NCBI RefSeq assembly: GCF_040741455.2
Contig: NZ_CP160328.2
Location: forward strand, 620,001-684,000
Length of the DNA stretch: 64,000 nt
Source of the DNA: Snodgrassella alvi
Lineage (GTDB): Bacteria; Pseudomonadota; Gammaproteobacteria; Burkholderiales; Neisseriaceae
Direction of reading: 5' to 3'
A program made the position numbers and the translations under genes. This document shows positions 1 through 9,195 of the stretch, piece after piece (within the stretch, counting starts at the first letter, position 1; the number at the start of each line of letters is the position of its first letter). The notes beneath the pieces are model-generated. The model searched no databases and was not told the DNA's origin. It saw only the letters and a list, made by a program, of their open reading frames with translations.

Positions 1-442
1 AGAACGTCTTGGTGCTGAATATGTCACCGAAGAAAACGGCCGCGCCCGACCAGTAATGCTACATCGAGCCATTTTAGGTTCATTAGAACGTTTTATTGGT
101 ATTCTGATTGAACATCATGCCGGCGCATTTCCGCTTTGGTTAGCACCGGTACAAATGGTGATTATGAATATCACTGAAGCACAGACAGAATATTGTCAAC
201 AACTTGCCACGCGATTAACCGCAGAAGGCTTCCGCGTGCATTTAGACTTGCGTAATGAGAAAATTGGATACAAAATCCGAGATAACAGTACGCAACGCCT
301 TCCCTATCAACTGGTTATAGGCGAGAAAGAAAAACAGGACAACAAGGTTGCCGTACGCAAACGCGGCGGCGAAGATTTGGGTCAGATGGATATTGAAACA
401 TTCATTAGCCAGCTGAAACAAGAAGCCTTGTCTCTTCATTAA
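1..442 (+). CDS. thrS: threonyl-tRNA synthetase, 3' end (partial)
   Basis: This is the C-terminal part of threonyl-tRNA synthetase, which charges tRNA-Thr in the cytoplasm. The open frame enters from the left edge (codons begin at base 2) and stops with TAA at 440-442. It contains the end of the class II catalytic core (motif 3 region, [11 protein letters not shown], then the [12 protein letters not shown] stretch) followed by the anticodon-binding domain (from about VQMVIMNIT to the end, with GYKIRD and the [12 protein letters not shown] strand). The order thrS-infC-rpmI-rplT-pheST is the classical bacterial translation cluster, which supports the call. The first ATG in the window (56) is internal, not the start. 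Confidence 0.95.
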   Translation, partial: ERLGAEYVTEENGRARPVMLHRAILGSLERFIGILIEHHAGAFPLWLAPVQMVIMNITEAQTEYCQQLATRLTAEGFRVHLDLRNEKIGYKIRDNSTQRLPYQLVIGEKEKQDNKVAVRKRGGEDLGQMDIETFISQLKQEALSLH

Positions 443-463
443 ACGTGAATAAGGAGTACGACC

Positions 464-982
464 ATCGCTCAAGAACGCGAAGCACGCATCAACGGTGAAA
501 TCACCATTAAAGAAGTGCGTTTGATTGGTCCAACTGGCGAACAGTTGGGTGTAGTATCTACTCAGCAGGCCATGAAATTGGCTGAAGAGAACGATGTGGA
601 TCTGGTGGAAATTGCCCCTACCGCCAAACCACCCGTCTGCAAATTAATGGATTTTGGTAAATACAAATACGAACAATCCAAAAAACGCGACGAACAGCGC
701 AAAAAGCAAAAACAGGTGCAGGTAAAAGAAATCAAATTCCGCCCTGGTACTGATGAAGGTGACTATCAGATTAAAATGCGCAACATTGTTCGCTTTTTAA
801 CAGATGGCGATAAAGTAAAAGTCACGCTGCGCTTTCGTGGACGTGAAATGGCTCATCAACATTTAGGAGCAGAACTACTCAAACGCATTCAAGCTGATTT
901 GATTGAAATCGGCACTGTTGAGCAGTTTCCAAAAATGGAAGGTCGCCAAATGGTGATGATAATCGCACCGAAAAAGAAATAA
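464..982 (+). CDS. infC: translation initiation factor IF-3 (ATC start)
   Basis: IF-3 binds the 30S subunit, prevents premature 50S joining and proofreads the start codon. I place the start at the non-canonical ATC at 464, not at the in-frame GTG at 515, because the peptide from 464 ([22 protein letters not shown]) matches the conserved IF-3 N terminus and a strong Shine-Dalgarno AAGGAG lies at 451-456, seven bases upstream. The GTG start would delete the first 17 residues of the N-domain. The protein is 172 aa, the usual length, with the linker ([19 protein letters not shown]) and C-domain ([14 protein letters not shown]) intact. Non-AUG starts in infC are known to allow IF-3 to repress its own translation. 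The gene lies 21 bases after thrS. Confidence 0.95.
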   Translation: MAQEREARINGEITIKEVRLIGPTGEQLGVVSTQQAMKLAEENDVDLVEIAPTAKPPVCKLMDFGKYKYEQSKKRDEQRKKQKQVQVKEIKFRPGTDEGDYQIKMRNIVRFLTDGDKVKVTLRFRGREMAHQHLGAELLKRIQADLIEIGTVEQFPKMEGRQMVMIIAPKKK

Positions 983-1005
983 TTATTAAACTCAGCCTGT
1001 CTTAT

Positions 1006-1041
1006 AAAAACCTCATTTTACTCACCTGAAATGAGGTTTTT
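1006..1041 (+). terminator. stem-loop terminator after infC
   Basis: A perfect 13-bp inverted repeat (AAAAACCTCATTT at 1006-1018 and AAATGAGGTTTTT at 1029-1041) with a 10-base loop ends in a T run, as in a rho-independent terminator. It lies 23 bases after infC and would separate infC from the downstream rpmI-rplT unit, which has its own promoter at 1111-1139. Confidence 0.75.
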
Positions 1042-1110
1042 CATATATTGACTCAAGCAACCTAAATAATCACAACAGGACTGTGTCAGCAGAAGCATAC
1101 CACAGCGATA

Positions 1111-1139
1111 TTGTCTTAACGACGCAGATATATTATAAT
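1111..1139 (+). promoter_or_regulatory. sigma-70 promoter and leader for rpmI-rplT
   Basis: TTGTCT at 1111-1116 and a perfect TATAAT at 1134-1139 are separated by 17 bases. Transcription would start near 1146, leaving a leader of about 115 bases before the rpmI ATG. In many bacteria ribosomal protein L20 represses rpmI-rplT by binding such a leader. Here that mechanism is inferred from position only; I did not fold the leader. Confidence 0.6.
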
Positions 1140-1261
1140 CCTCGTCCTTGTGCATCGCCGCTGTGCGCAAAGAATATTCAGGCGGCAAAAACCGTGGTGT
1201 GCGGGTCAAAGTGCTGTATACAGCCACCCCTCGCCTGATCAAACAACAATGGAGTTTTCCC

Positions 1262-1459
1262 ATGCCGAAAATGAAATCCAAATCTAGCGCAAAAAAACGC
1301 TTTAAAGTATTGGGTAACGGTGGTGTAAAACGCGCTCATGCGTTCAAACGTCACATCCTGACGAAAAAAACCACTAAAAACAAACGCCAATTGCGTGGCA
1401 CCTCTTTGGTGAATGAACGCGATATGGCTTCTATCCACAAAATGTTACCCTACGCTTAA
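1262..1459 (+). CDS. rpmI: 50S ribosomal protein L35
   Basis: L35 is a small basic protein of the large ribosomal subunit. The 65-aa product ([16 protein letters not shown]..., ending [11 protein letters not shown]) has the normal length and the typical run of lysines and arginines. The start is set by the MPKMK N terminus and by GGAG at 1251-1254, seven bases upstream. The frame stays open back to 1148, but that extension has no ribosome binding site and does not belong to the family. rplT follows after 12 bases, so the two genes are co-transcribed. Confidence 0.96.
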   Translation: MPKMKSKSSAKKRFKVLGNGGVKRAHAFKRHILTKKTTKNKRQLRGTSLVNERDMASIHKMLPYA

Positions 1460-1471
1460 GGAGTTTGAACT

Positions 1472-1828
1472 ATGCCTCGCGTAAAACGTGGTGTTACCGC
1501 TCGTGCACGTCATAAAAAAGTTTTAGCGCTAGCCAAAGGCTACCGCGGCCGTCGTAAAAACGTCTATCGTATTGCCAAACAGGCAGTAATGAAAGCCGGT
1601 CAATACGCCTATCGTGACCGTCGTCAACGCAAACGTCAATTCCGCCAGTTATGGATTGTACGTATCAATGCCGCTGCACGTCAGAACGGTTTGTCTTACA
1701 GCAAATTCATGAATGGCCTGAAAAAGGCGGCTATTGTTATCGACCGCAAAGTACTGGCTGATCTGGCTGTATTTGATCAAGCTGCGTTTGCTCAGCTGGC
1801 CGCACAGGCAAAAGCTGCTTTAGCCTGA
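1472..1828 (+). CDS. rplT: 50S ribosomal protein L20
   Basis: L20 binds 23S rRNA early in 50S assembly and in several bacteria also represses its own operon. The 118-aa protein begins [18 protein letters not shown] and has the long basic N-terminal helix and the conserved C-terminal globular domain ([15 protein letters not shown]). Length is standard. AAGGAG at 1459-1464 serves as its ribosome binding site. It is the last gene of its unit: a strong terminator follows 14 bases after the stop. Confidence 0.97.
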   Translation: MPRVKRGVTARARHKKVLALAKGYRGRRKNVYRIAKQAVMKAGQYAYRDRRQRKRQFRQLWIVRINAAARQNGLSYSKFMNGLKKAAIVIDRKVLADLAVFDQAAFAQLAAQAKAALA

Positions 1829-1842
1829 TAAGCAGATTCTGG

Positions 1843-1872
1843 AAAAAAGGAAACTTCGGTTTCCTTTTTTTT
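1843..1872 (+). terminator. rho-independent terminator after rplT
   Basis: A 12-bp perfect stem (AAAAAAGGAAAC at 1843-1854, GTTTCCTTTTTT at 1859-1870) closed by a stable TTCG tetraloop and followed by further Ts. It ends the rpmI-rplT transcript. Confidence 0.9.
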
Positions 1873-1923
1873 CATTCCTGTTTTATCAAACTTTTTAATT
1901 ATATTTAAACTGATGGCTTAACA

Positions 1924-1953
1924 TTGTTTATCGCATGAATTTCGCGTTAAAAT
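1924..1953 (+). promoter_or_regulatory. candidate promoter for pheS
   Basis: TTGTTT at 1924-1929 and TAAAAT at 1948-1953 are 18 bases apart, between the rplT terminator and pheS. The resulting leader would be about 140 bases. I see no Phe-rich leader peptide in it. Confidence 0.4.
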
Positions 1954-2086
1954 AAGCTTTTAGCAAAAAATATATTATAGCGTGTTATATACCTCGTTTT
2001 GTCCGCTTCAGATTCGGTATTATTTACAATTCCAGCATTTTTAAAAGCAAGACAAAGCATTACACATCTCTTCGGTTTATATTTAA

Positions 2087-3091
<1,005 letters not shown>

Positions 3092-3420
3092 CTACAAAGT
3101 GTCTGTTAAAAGTAATGAACTTGTTTTAAGCCAATCCCTGAATTATCCAATTCAGGCATAGCCGAAACAAAACAACATTCATTACCACTGATATAAGATT
3201 AACATCAAAGCGTAATCATCTCACTAGTGAACGACTGATGAATTTTTATGGTTAAAAAATTATTCACCCTATAACAAACTAGAATAATTCATCTTAACCT
3301 AATACGAATTCCAAAAGCGAAGTTACATAATTTACAGATTAAACAATCCTGTAACAACTGCAGACCAGCAAACCCAACACTTTTGGATGAAACTGCAACA
3401 GAATACATACTGGAAGCATT
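3092..3420 (+). other. 329-base pheS-pheT spacer
   Basis: No coding frame or RNA gene is visible here. It contains a small perfect hairpin (CCTGAATT at 3137-3144, AATTCAGG at 3149-3156) without a T run, and is otherwise AT-rich. It could hold a second promoter for pheT, but I see no clear -35/-10 pair. Confidence 0.5.
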
Positions 3421-5778
3421 ATGCAATTTTCTCAACAATGGTTATATTCATGGGTCAATCCAGACCTGTCAGCAGACCAGCTGGCACATTTACTCACCAT
3501 GGCCGGACTTGAAGTAGAAGAAACCAGACTGGCTGCTCCCACCTTCACAGGTGTAGTAATTGCTGAAGTAAAATCAGTCATTAAACATCCTGATGCTGAC
3601 CGGCTCAATATCACACAAGTAGATGCCGGCACAGGCGAACTGATACAAATTGTATGTGGTGCTCCCAATGTACAGCCAGGAATCAAAGTACCTTGCGCGT
3701 TACCAGGCGCCATTTTGCCAGGCGATTTTAAAATCAAACCCACCAAAATGCGCGGTCAAGTATCCAATGGAATGCTGTGCTCAGCAAAAGAATTAGGTCT
3801 GCCAGATGAAGTTAATGGTCTGCTGATTCTGCCTGCAGATGCACCTATCGGTGAAAACATCCGCAACTATCTGGAATTAGATGATCATCTGCTCACCCTC
3901 AAAATCACACCTAACCGTGCAGACTGCCTCAGTATAAAAGGAATAGCACGTGAAGTAGGTGCATTAACTCAGTCTAAGTTACATCCGATTGAAATTGTGC
4001 CTGTCCAAGCAAACATCGAAGCTAGCCAACCAGCCAGCATCGAAGCACCACAAGACTGTGGCCGCTTTCTTACCCGAGTTATCCGTGGCGTTAATTCACA
4101 ATCAGCTACACCGGCATGGCTAAAACAACGACTGGAACGCAGTGGATTGCGGAGTATCAATGCTTTAGTTGATATCGGCAACTATGTCATGCTAGAGCTT
4201 GGGCAGCCAATGCACATGTTTGATGCTGATAAAATTACCGGTAAGCTGAATATTCGTCGTGCTCATGATGGTGAAACTATTACCTGTCTTAATGACAAAA
4301 CTGTCACCCTCTGCAGCAATACACTTGTAGTAGCTGATGAAAAACAGGTATTGAGCATTGCTGGGCTGATGGGTGGTATAGAAAGCTCAGTTACTAACGA
4401 TACCCATAATGTAGTCATCGAAAGTGCATGGTTTACTCCAGACATCATTGCCGGCAAAGCTCGACAGTATGGTTTTGGTTCAGACTCATCATTTCGTTTT
4501 GAGCGAGGTGTGGATTTCAATTTACAGCAACAAGCCATCGAACGTGCCACAGCCCTGATACAAGAAATCTGCGGAGGTGATATCGGTAATATCACTGAAG
4601 CAACAGGAAACCTGCCTGACACCAAAAAAGTCCGAGTACGCACCAACAGAGTAGCCAAAGTACTGGGAGTAAATATTTCTGCAGAGAATATAGGAATTAT
4701 TCTGCAACATCTAGGCCTGAATCCACAAATATGCGAAGACGGTTTCACGGTTACATCACCCAGCTTTCGCTTTGATATTGAAATTGAAGCAGATCTTATT
4801 GAAGAAATCGGCCGCGTTTTCGGATATGACAATATTCCAGACAACCATACCAATGGCAAACTGAACATGGTAGCCCTGCCGGAAACACAGAAACCATTAT
4901 TCAGTGTCTACCACCAGCTTGCCAATAACGGCTATCAGGAAGTTGTCAGCTACGCCTTTGTAGAAGAAGCATGGGAACAAGATTTAGCCGGCAATACTAA
5001 TCCGATTCGCCTGCAAAACCCGATTGCCAGTCAGCTAAGTGTCATGCGCTCTACCTTGTTTGGTGGCTTGATAGAAATTCTGCACAATAATCTAAACCGT
5101 AAACAAAACCGGGTAAGATTATTCGAAGTGGCACGCGTGTTTCACAAACAGAATGAAGCATATGTCCAGACCAAAAAAATTGCTGGTCTTGCTTATGGTT
5201 CTGCCCTGCCAGAACAATGGGCCGCAACCACACGTAATGTGGATTTCTATGATGTCAAAAACGATATTGCCGGTTTAATCAGTGCTGATACTGTTGAATA
5301 TCGCGCAGCAGAACATCCGGCACTGCATCCGGGCAGAACGGCAAAAATCATCATTGCTGATAAAGTAGTCGGTGTTATCGGAGAACTGCATCCACGCTGG
5401 ACACAAAAATACGATTTACCTCAATCACCGATTCTATTTGAGCTAAATCTAAGTGCTGTATTATCGCAAGACAGAATTACTTACCAACCAGTATCCAAAT
5501 TTCAGCCCGTACGACGTGATCTGGCTTTTATCCTCCCAGAGCAAATAACTGCTGAACACTTACTTAACACTCTGACCAGTGTTAAACATTCTTCCATACA
5601 GGAAATCGCTATTTTTGACGTTTATAGAGGTAAAGGTGTCCCTGAAAACATGAAAAGTCTGGCTGTAAAAATTATTCTGCAAAGCCCTGAGCAAACACTG
5701 ACCGATGAAGAAGTAGACTCAGTAATAACAAAACTCATAGATACAGCAGGTACAATTGACGCAAAATTACGCGTTTAG
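3421..5778 (+). CDS. pheT: phenylalanyl-tRNA synthetase beta subunit
   Basis: PheT is the large, non-catalytic subunit of phenylalanyl-tRNA synthetase; it binds tRNA and edits mischarged Tyr-tRNA-Phe. The 785-aa protein has the expected order: N-terminal OB-fold tRNA-binding domain (about 40-150, [18 protein letters not shown]), B3/B4 editing domain (about 200-370, with [15 protein letters not shown]), B5 domain (about 400-475), the inactive synthetase-like core, and the C-terminal anticodon-binding FDX-ACB domain (from about [13 protein letters not shown]). Length is typical. ihfA starts 100 bases after the stop, the usual neighbour in proteobacteria. Confidence 0.97.
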   Translation: MQFSQQWLYSWVNPDLSADQLAHLLTMAGLEVEETRLAAPTFTGVVIAEVKSVIKHPDADRLNITQVDAGTGELIQIVCGAPNVQPGIKVPCALPGAILPGDFKIKPTKMRGQVSNGMLCSAKELGLPDEVNGLLILPADAPIGENIRNYLELDDHLLTLKITPNRADCLSIKGIAREVGALTQSKLHPIEIVPVQANIEASQPASIEAPQDCGRFLTRVIRGVNSQSATPAWLKQRLERSGLRSINALVDIGNYVMLELGQPMHMFDADKITGKLNIRRAHDGETITCLNDKTVTLCSNTLVVADEKQVLSIAGLMGGIESSVTNDTHNVVIESAWFTPDIIAGKARQYGFGSDSSFRFERGVDFNLQQQAIERATALIQEICGGDIGNITEATGNLPDTKKVRVRTNRVAKVLGVNISAENIGIILQHLGLNPQICEDGFTVTSPSFRFDIEIEADLIEEIGRVFGYDNIPDNHTNGKLNMVALPETQKPLFSVYHQLANNGYQEVVSYAFVEEAWEQDLAGNTNPIRLQNPIASQLSVMRSTLFGGLIEILHNNLNRKQNRVRLFEVARVFHKQNEAYVQTKKIAGLAYGSALPEQWAATTRNVDFYDVKNDIAGLISADTVEYRAAEHPALHPGRTAKIIIADKVVGVIGELHPRWTQKYDLPQSPILFELNLSAVLSQDRITYQPVSKFQPVRRDLAFILPEQITAEHLLNTLTSVKHSSIQEIAIFDVYRGKGVPENMKSLAVKIILQSPEQTLTDEEVDSVITKLIDTAGTIDAKLRV

Positions 5779-5878
5779 AATTTTACCCAGACATCCTAAA
5801 CGATTAAAATTTTACTTACTTGATAACACAAATCAATTTGTGGATAATATCGCCCTCTTTAATGAAAGAAACTTTAAT

Positions 5879-6181
5879 ATGACGCTGACAAAAGCTGAAC
5901 TTGCAGATATTTTGGTAGAAAAAGTAGCCGGCATGAGCAAACACGATGCCAAAGAAATAGTAGAATTGTTTTTTGAAGAAATTCGCAGTACCCTAGAACA
6001 AGGAGAACAAATCAAAATCTCTGGTTTTGGTAACTTCCAGCTGCGCGATAAACCGCAGCGCCCTGGCCGTAATCCCAAAACCGGCGAAGAAGTCCCTATT
6101 TCTGCTAGACGCGTGGTAACATTCCATGCATCACAAAAATTGAAAGGCATGGTTGATCACTATAATGGAAAACAAGCCTAA
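5879..6181 (+). CDS. ihfA: integration host factor subunit alpha
   Basis: IHF is a DNA-bending heterodimer used in recombination, replication and transcription control. The 100-aa product ([15 protein letters not shown]... [20 protein letters not shown]...) is a full-length alpha subunit, with the DNA-contacting beta arm around the conserved [11 protein letters not shown]. The ATG at 5879 is chosen because it gives the standard N terminus; the open frame extends upstream into the end of pheT but without family similarity. The next gene overlaps its 3' end by 17 bases, suggesting translational coupling. Confidence 0.95.
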   Translation: MTLTKAELADILVEKVAGMSKHDAKEIVELFFEEIRSTLEQGEQIKISGFGNFQLRDKPQRPGRNPKTGEEVPISARRVVTFHASQKLKGMVDHYNGKQA

Positions 6182-6491
6182 GCAACTGTTACCCATTCCA
6201 GCACAGCGGTACTTTACCCTAGAAGAGCTGTGCCAGCTTGCTGACATTAGTAAGGAGCAGTTTACTGCATGGCAGCAGATTCACGGCGTAGTGATTGGCT
6301 ATGGCGGCCAGCATTATACCCGTGCTGATGTAATTAAAATTCGACAATTGCGCGATAGCTTTACTCCCTATATCGATCCATTTACACGTAATCAGGTGGA
6401 TGCTGAAGGTAATCCGGCCATTGATGCTCTAGAAACACGGCAGCACATTGAGAAGATAATGGACAACCTGAATAGCGTACTTGCCAAGTAA
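6165..6491 (+). CDS. small MerR-like DNA-binding protein
   Basis: A 108-aa protein that begins [19 protein letters not shown] and has a MerR-type winged helix-turn-helix (about residues 17-75: [19 protein letters not shown], then [14 protein letters not shown]). There is no C-terminal effector domain and no metal-binding cysteine, so it is not a classical metal sensor. Its ATG lies inside the end of ihfA, so translation is probably coupled. A MerR-like gene directly after ihfA is common in gamma- and betaproteobacteria; its target is not known to me. The last codons carry the -35 box of the tRNA-Pro promoter. Confidence 0.8.
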   Translation: MENKPKQLLPIPAQRYFTLEELCQLADISKEQFTAWQQIHGVVIGYGGQHYTRADVIKIRQLRDSFTPYIDPFTRNQVDAEGNPAIDALETRQHIEKIMDNLNSVLAK

Positions 6492-6509
6492 AACGATTAC
6501 TTTTATAAT
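6481..6509 (+). promoter_or_regulatory. promoter of tRNA-Pro
   Basis: TTGCCA (6481-6486), 17 bases, TATAAT (6504-6509). The -35 box is formed by the last codons of the upstream MerR-like gene. The tRNA begins 18 bases after the -10 box. Confidence 0.7.
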
Positions 6510-6526
6510 CGCCTCCTTTACAGAGT

Positions 6527-6603
6527 CGGAGTGTGGCGCAGTCTGGTAGCGCACTTGCATGGGGTGCAAGGGGTCGAAGGTTCGAATCCTTTCACTCCGA
6601 CCA
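6527..6603 (+). tRNA. tRNA-Pro (GGG anticodon)
   Basis: A full cloverleaf of 77 bases with the CCA end encoded. Acceptor stem CGGAGTG pairs with CACTCCG, the anticodon arm is CTTGC-ATGGGGT-GCAAG, and the T loop is TTCGAAT. The loop gives anticodon GGG, which reads CCC and CCU proline codons. It has its own promoter and is followed at once by a terminator, so it is a single-gene unit. Confidence 0.96.
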
Positions 6604-6610
6604 AAATTAA

Positions 6611-6640
6611 AAATACAGCCTAGAAGGGCTGTATTTTTTT
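6611..6640 (+). terminator. terminator after tRNA-Pro
   Basis: Stem AAATACAGCC (6611-6620) and GGCTGTATTT (6627-6636) with a 6-base loop and a following T run, eight bases after the tRNA end. Confidence 0.85.
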
Positions 6641-6852
6641 ATACAAATAGAGTAAATATCAGTATCAGATTCTCACAGTATCAAAATAAAAATTCAGATA
6701 ATATGCTTTCGAATCAATAAAGATGTTAAAAAAGAAAATCCAATTCTTTGCTTATTAAAATTCTAGCAATTCATTCCAAATTCTCAAAGGCCCGTTACTA
6801 GTCCAATAAACTGCAATAATTTATTCAATCAGATGCTTAAATAATAAGATTA

Positions 6853-7587
6853 TTAACCTGTTAATTGCTGCAGCTGTTTCAATATCTGTCTACTGAGGAT
6901 ACCGTCTGGTAGACGGAAATCAAGTAGCATGCGAGTCAGCCGAAGAGCTTCCTGATGCCATTCAGGTTGTGATGCCAGAGACTGGTTGGTTAGCGCATTA
7001 AGAGTATGTCCATGGACCACAATGCCTTTCTCTTGAGCAGATAGCTGCTGTGCCTGCATCAATAATACCGGTGCGTGCTCAGCACGCAACCAGTAACGTT
7101 CATGACAGACAATTGCTTGTTCTAGATTGTCCTGCGAGATATCCGGAGCCACACCTAAAGTATGCAGAAGGCTCCACTCAAAATAACGTAAAGCTGCCAG
7201 ATGCTCACCACCGCAGATACTTTGCAAAACGGCGTACATGGCATGATAGATAGATGGTAAAGAATCCTCGCGTGCTGTAAGTTTCAAAACTAACTCATTC
7301 ACATACATTGCACTGAACAAAGCTTGATTTTGTGGCTGAGGCCACCCACCTACCCATTCTGCACGATGAAGAGTTTTCAGTTCATTATTGCCATACCAAG
7401 AAATCTGCAAAGGTACAAATGGTACCAACACGCCGCGCAGTTCACTTTGGCGCCGTCGTGCACTGCGAGCCAACATCACCACTCTGCCATAGTCTCGTGA
7501 AAATATTTCTATTTGAAGACTGCTTTCACTCCACGGACGTGATGAAAGCAAAAAAGCTGGTTGATGATTGATACGATTATCAGACAT
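6853..7587 (-). CDS. recO: DNA repair protein RecO
   Basis: RecO works with RecF and RecR to load RecA on SSB-coated gaps. The 244-aa protein shows the N-terminal OB fold (about 10-85: AFLLSSRPWSESSLQIEIFSR, with the conserved GRVVMLARSARR) and the helical C-terminal half (LKLTAREDSLPSIY..., ALRYFEWSLLHTLG). The zinc-binding cysteines found in some RecO proteins are not evident, as in other Neisseriaceae and enterics. It is divergent from trhP; the 181-base spacer holds an uptake-sequence-like hairpin. Confidence 0.9.
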   Translation of the reverse strand: MSDNRINHQPAFLLSSRPWSESSLQIEIFSRDYGRVVMLARSARRRQSELRGVLVPFVPLQISWYGNNELKTLHRAEWVGGWPQPQNQALFSAMYVNELVLKLTAREDSLPSIYHAMYAVLQSICGGEHLAALRYFEWSLLHTLGVAPDISQDNLEQAIVCHERYWLRAEHAPVLLMQAQQLSAQEKGIVVHGHTLNALTNQSLASQPEWHQEALRLTRMLLDFRLPDGILSRQILKQLQQLTG

Positions 7588-7696
7588 GAGTAGTTGTTAC
7601 ATCGGATAGATTTGCTGATTATTATAGCCCGATATGGCATGACAATTGACCATATTCGCCAAAAAGCGGATAATTCCTTTAAAAATAGATATTTTA

Positions 7697-7736
7697 CTTT
7701 CAGGCAGCCGGTTTTTTTCAGCCGGCTGCCTGAAAG
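7697..7736. repeat. 15-bp inverted repeat resembling a Neisseriaceae uptake sequence
   Basis: CTTTCAGGCAGCCGG (7697-7711) is repeated perfectly in inverse at 7722-7736 around a T-rich 10-base loop. Each arm contains GGCTGCCTGAA on one strand, which matches 11 of 12 bases of the DNA uptake sequence variant AGGCTGCCTGAA known in Neisseriaceae. It sits between the divergent 5' ends of recO and trhP, so it cannot be an ordinary 3' terminator for either. Confidence 0.7.
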
Positions 7737-7768
7737 CATTCAAAACTATCAGGAAAGTTTGCACACTC

Positions 7769-9136
7769 ATGAAAGCACCGGAATTATTATTACCTGCTGG
7801 CGGTCTGGAACGGATGCGTGCTGCGTTTGATTACGGCGCAGATGCAGTCTATGCGGGTACGCCACGCTATTCTCTACGTGCACGCAATAATGAATTTGCC
7901 CATCTTCCAGTACTGGAGCAGGGAATTTCTGAAGCACACGCTCGTGGCAAGAAATTTTTTCTGGCCAGTAATATTCTGCCACACAATGCCAAACTGAAAA
8001 CGTATCTGGCTGATATGGAACCAATTATTGCCATGCAGCCAGACGCACTGATTATGGCCGACCCTGGGCTGATTATGAAAGTGCGCGAAAAATGGCCGGA
8101 AATACCGGTGCATCTGTCCGTACAGGCCAATACGACTAATGCTTGGGGTGTACAGTTTTGGCAAAGCATCGGTATTGAACGTATTATTTTATCACGTGAG
8201 CTAAGTATCAATGAGATTGCTGAAATCCGGCAGCAATGTCCAGATATTGAGCTAGAAGTATTTGTGCACGGTGCTTTGTGCATCGCCTATTCCGGCCGCT
8301 GTCTGCTATCCGGATACTTTAACCATCGTGATCCCAATCAGGGTACCTGCACTAATGCCTGCCGCTGGGATTATAAAGTACATAATACGTCGGATAGTGA
8401 CAGCGGTGACGCCCAGTTATTACGCGATTTTGATTTCAATCAAGCTCAATCTCTGGCAGATGAGAGCCTGTTGGGCCCGAATGAGCAGCAACGCCACCCC
8501 TTAGCTAATAAAGTATATTTAATCGAAGAGGCTAATCGACCCGGTGATATGATGCCGATTATGGAAGATGAGCACGGTACCTATATCATGAATTCCAAAG
8601 ATTTACGCGCAGTGGAACAAGTTGCGAAACTAGCTGAGATCGGTGTAGATTCACTGAAAGTAGAAGGCCGCACCAAATCGGTTTATTATGTAGCCCGTGC
8701 TGCACAAGTATATCGGCGTGCCATTGATGATGCAGTTGCTGGAAAACCTTTTGATTACTCACTGCTGGCCGAACTTGAAGGGCTGGCAAATCGTGGTTAT
8801 ACCACTGGATTTTTGGAACGTCATCAGACTCAGGAATATCAGAATTATTTATCCGGCCACTCTTTATCCAAACAAAGCCAATATGTTGGCAAGGTAACGG
8901 CTATTGACGCTGATGGGTGGGCAACGATTGAGGTAAAAAATAAATTCAGTGTAGGTGATCAGTTGGAAATTATTCACCCCAGCGGTAATCAAATTATTCG
9001 GCTAGAACAAATGACACGTAAAGGGTATCCGATAGAAGTGGCTGCTGGAAATGGTTTCGAAGTGAAAATTCCACAAATGCATGGTAAAGACAAGGCTTTG
9101 ATCGCACGAATTATGATGCAGAACGAAGCAGTTTAA
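7769..9136 (+). CDS. trhP: U32-family tRNA hydroxylation protein TrhP
   Basis: This peptidase-U32-family protein (YegQ/TrhP, often mislabelled protease or collagenase) takes part in prephenate-dependent hydroxylation of uridine 34 in tRNA. The 455-aa product starts MKAPELLLPAGGLERMRAAF with AGGAAAG at 7751-7757; the open frame upstream to 7646 runs through the hairpin and is not coding. The family signature (ELEVFVHGALCIAYSGRC, then CTNACRW) supplies cysteines expected for an iron-sulfur cluster. The C-terminal domain (about 370-455, GKVTAIDADGWATIEVKNKF) is a beta barrel. It converges on hemH. Confidence 0.9.
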   Translation: MKAPELLLPAGGLERMRAAFDYGADAVYAGTPRYSLRARNNEFAHLPVLEQGISEAHARGKKFFLASNILPHNAKLKTYLADMEPIIAMQPDALIMADPGLIMKVREKWPEIPVHLSVQANTTNAWGVQFWQSIGIERIILSRELSINEIAEIRQQCPDIELEVFVHGALCIAYSGRCLLSGYFNHRDPNQGTCTNACRWDYKVHNTSDSDSGDAQLLRDFDFNQAQSLADESLLGPNEQQRHPLANKVYLIEEANRPGDMMPIMEDEHGTYIMNSKDLRAVEQVAKLAEIGVDSLKVEGRTKSVYYVARAAQVYRRAIDDAVAGKPFDYSLLAELEGLANRGYTTGFLERHQTQEYQNYLSGHSLSKQSQYVGKVTAIDADGWATIEVKNKFSVGDQLEIIHPSGNQIIRLEQMTRKGYPIEVAAGNGFEVKIPQMHGKDKALIARIMMQNEAV

Positions 9137-9146
9137 ACAAATAAAC

Positions 9147-9179
9147 AAAAAGCCATAGACTCAAATTCTATGGCTTTTT
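9147..9179. terminator. bidirectional terminator trhP/hemH
   Basis: A 13-bp perfect stem (AAAAAGCCATAGA, TCTATGGCTTTTT) with a 7-base loop, flanked by A and T runs on either side, lies between the convergent trhP and hemH genes and can stop transcription from both. Confidence 0.88.
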
Positions 9180-9195
9180 ATTGGATACCTGAAAC

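Noticed and set aside
1148-1261. In-frame N-terminal extension of rpmI starting at TTG 1148
   Set aside because: It overlaps the predicted leader, has no ribosome binding site, and L35 starts at MPKMK in the family.
5756-5878. N-terminal extension of ihfA
   Set aside because: It overlaps the end of pheT, lacks similarity to IHF, and the ATG at 5879 gives the exact family start and length.
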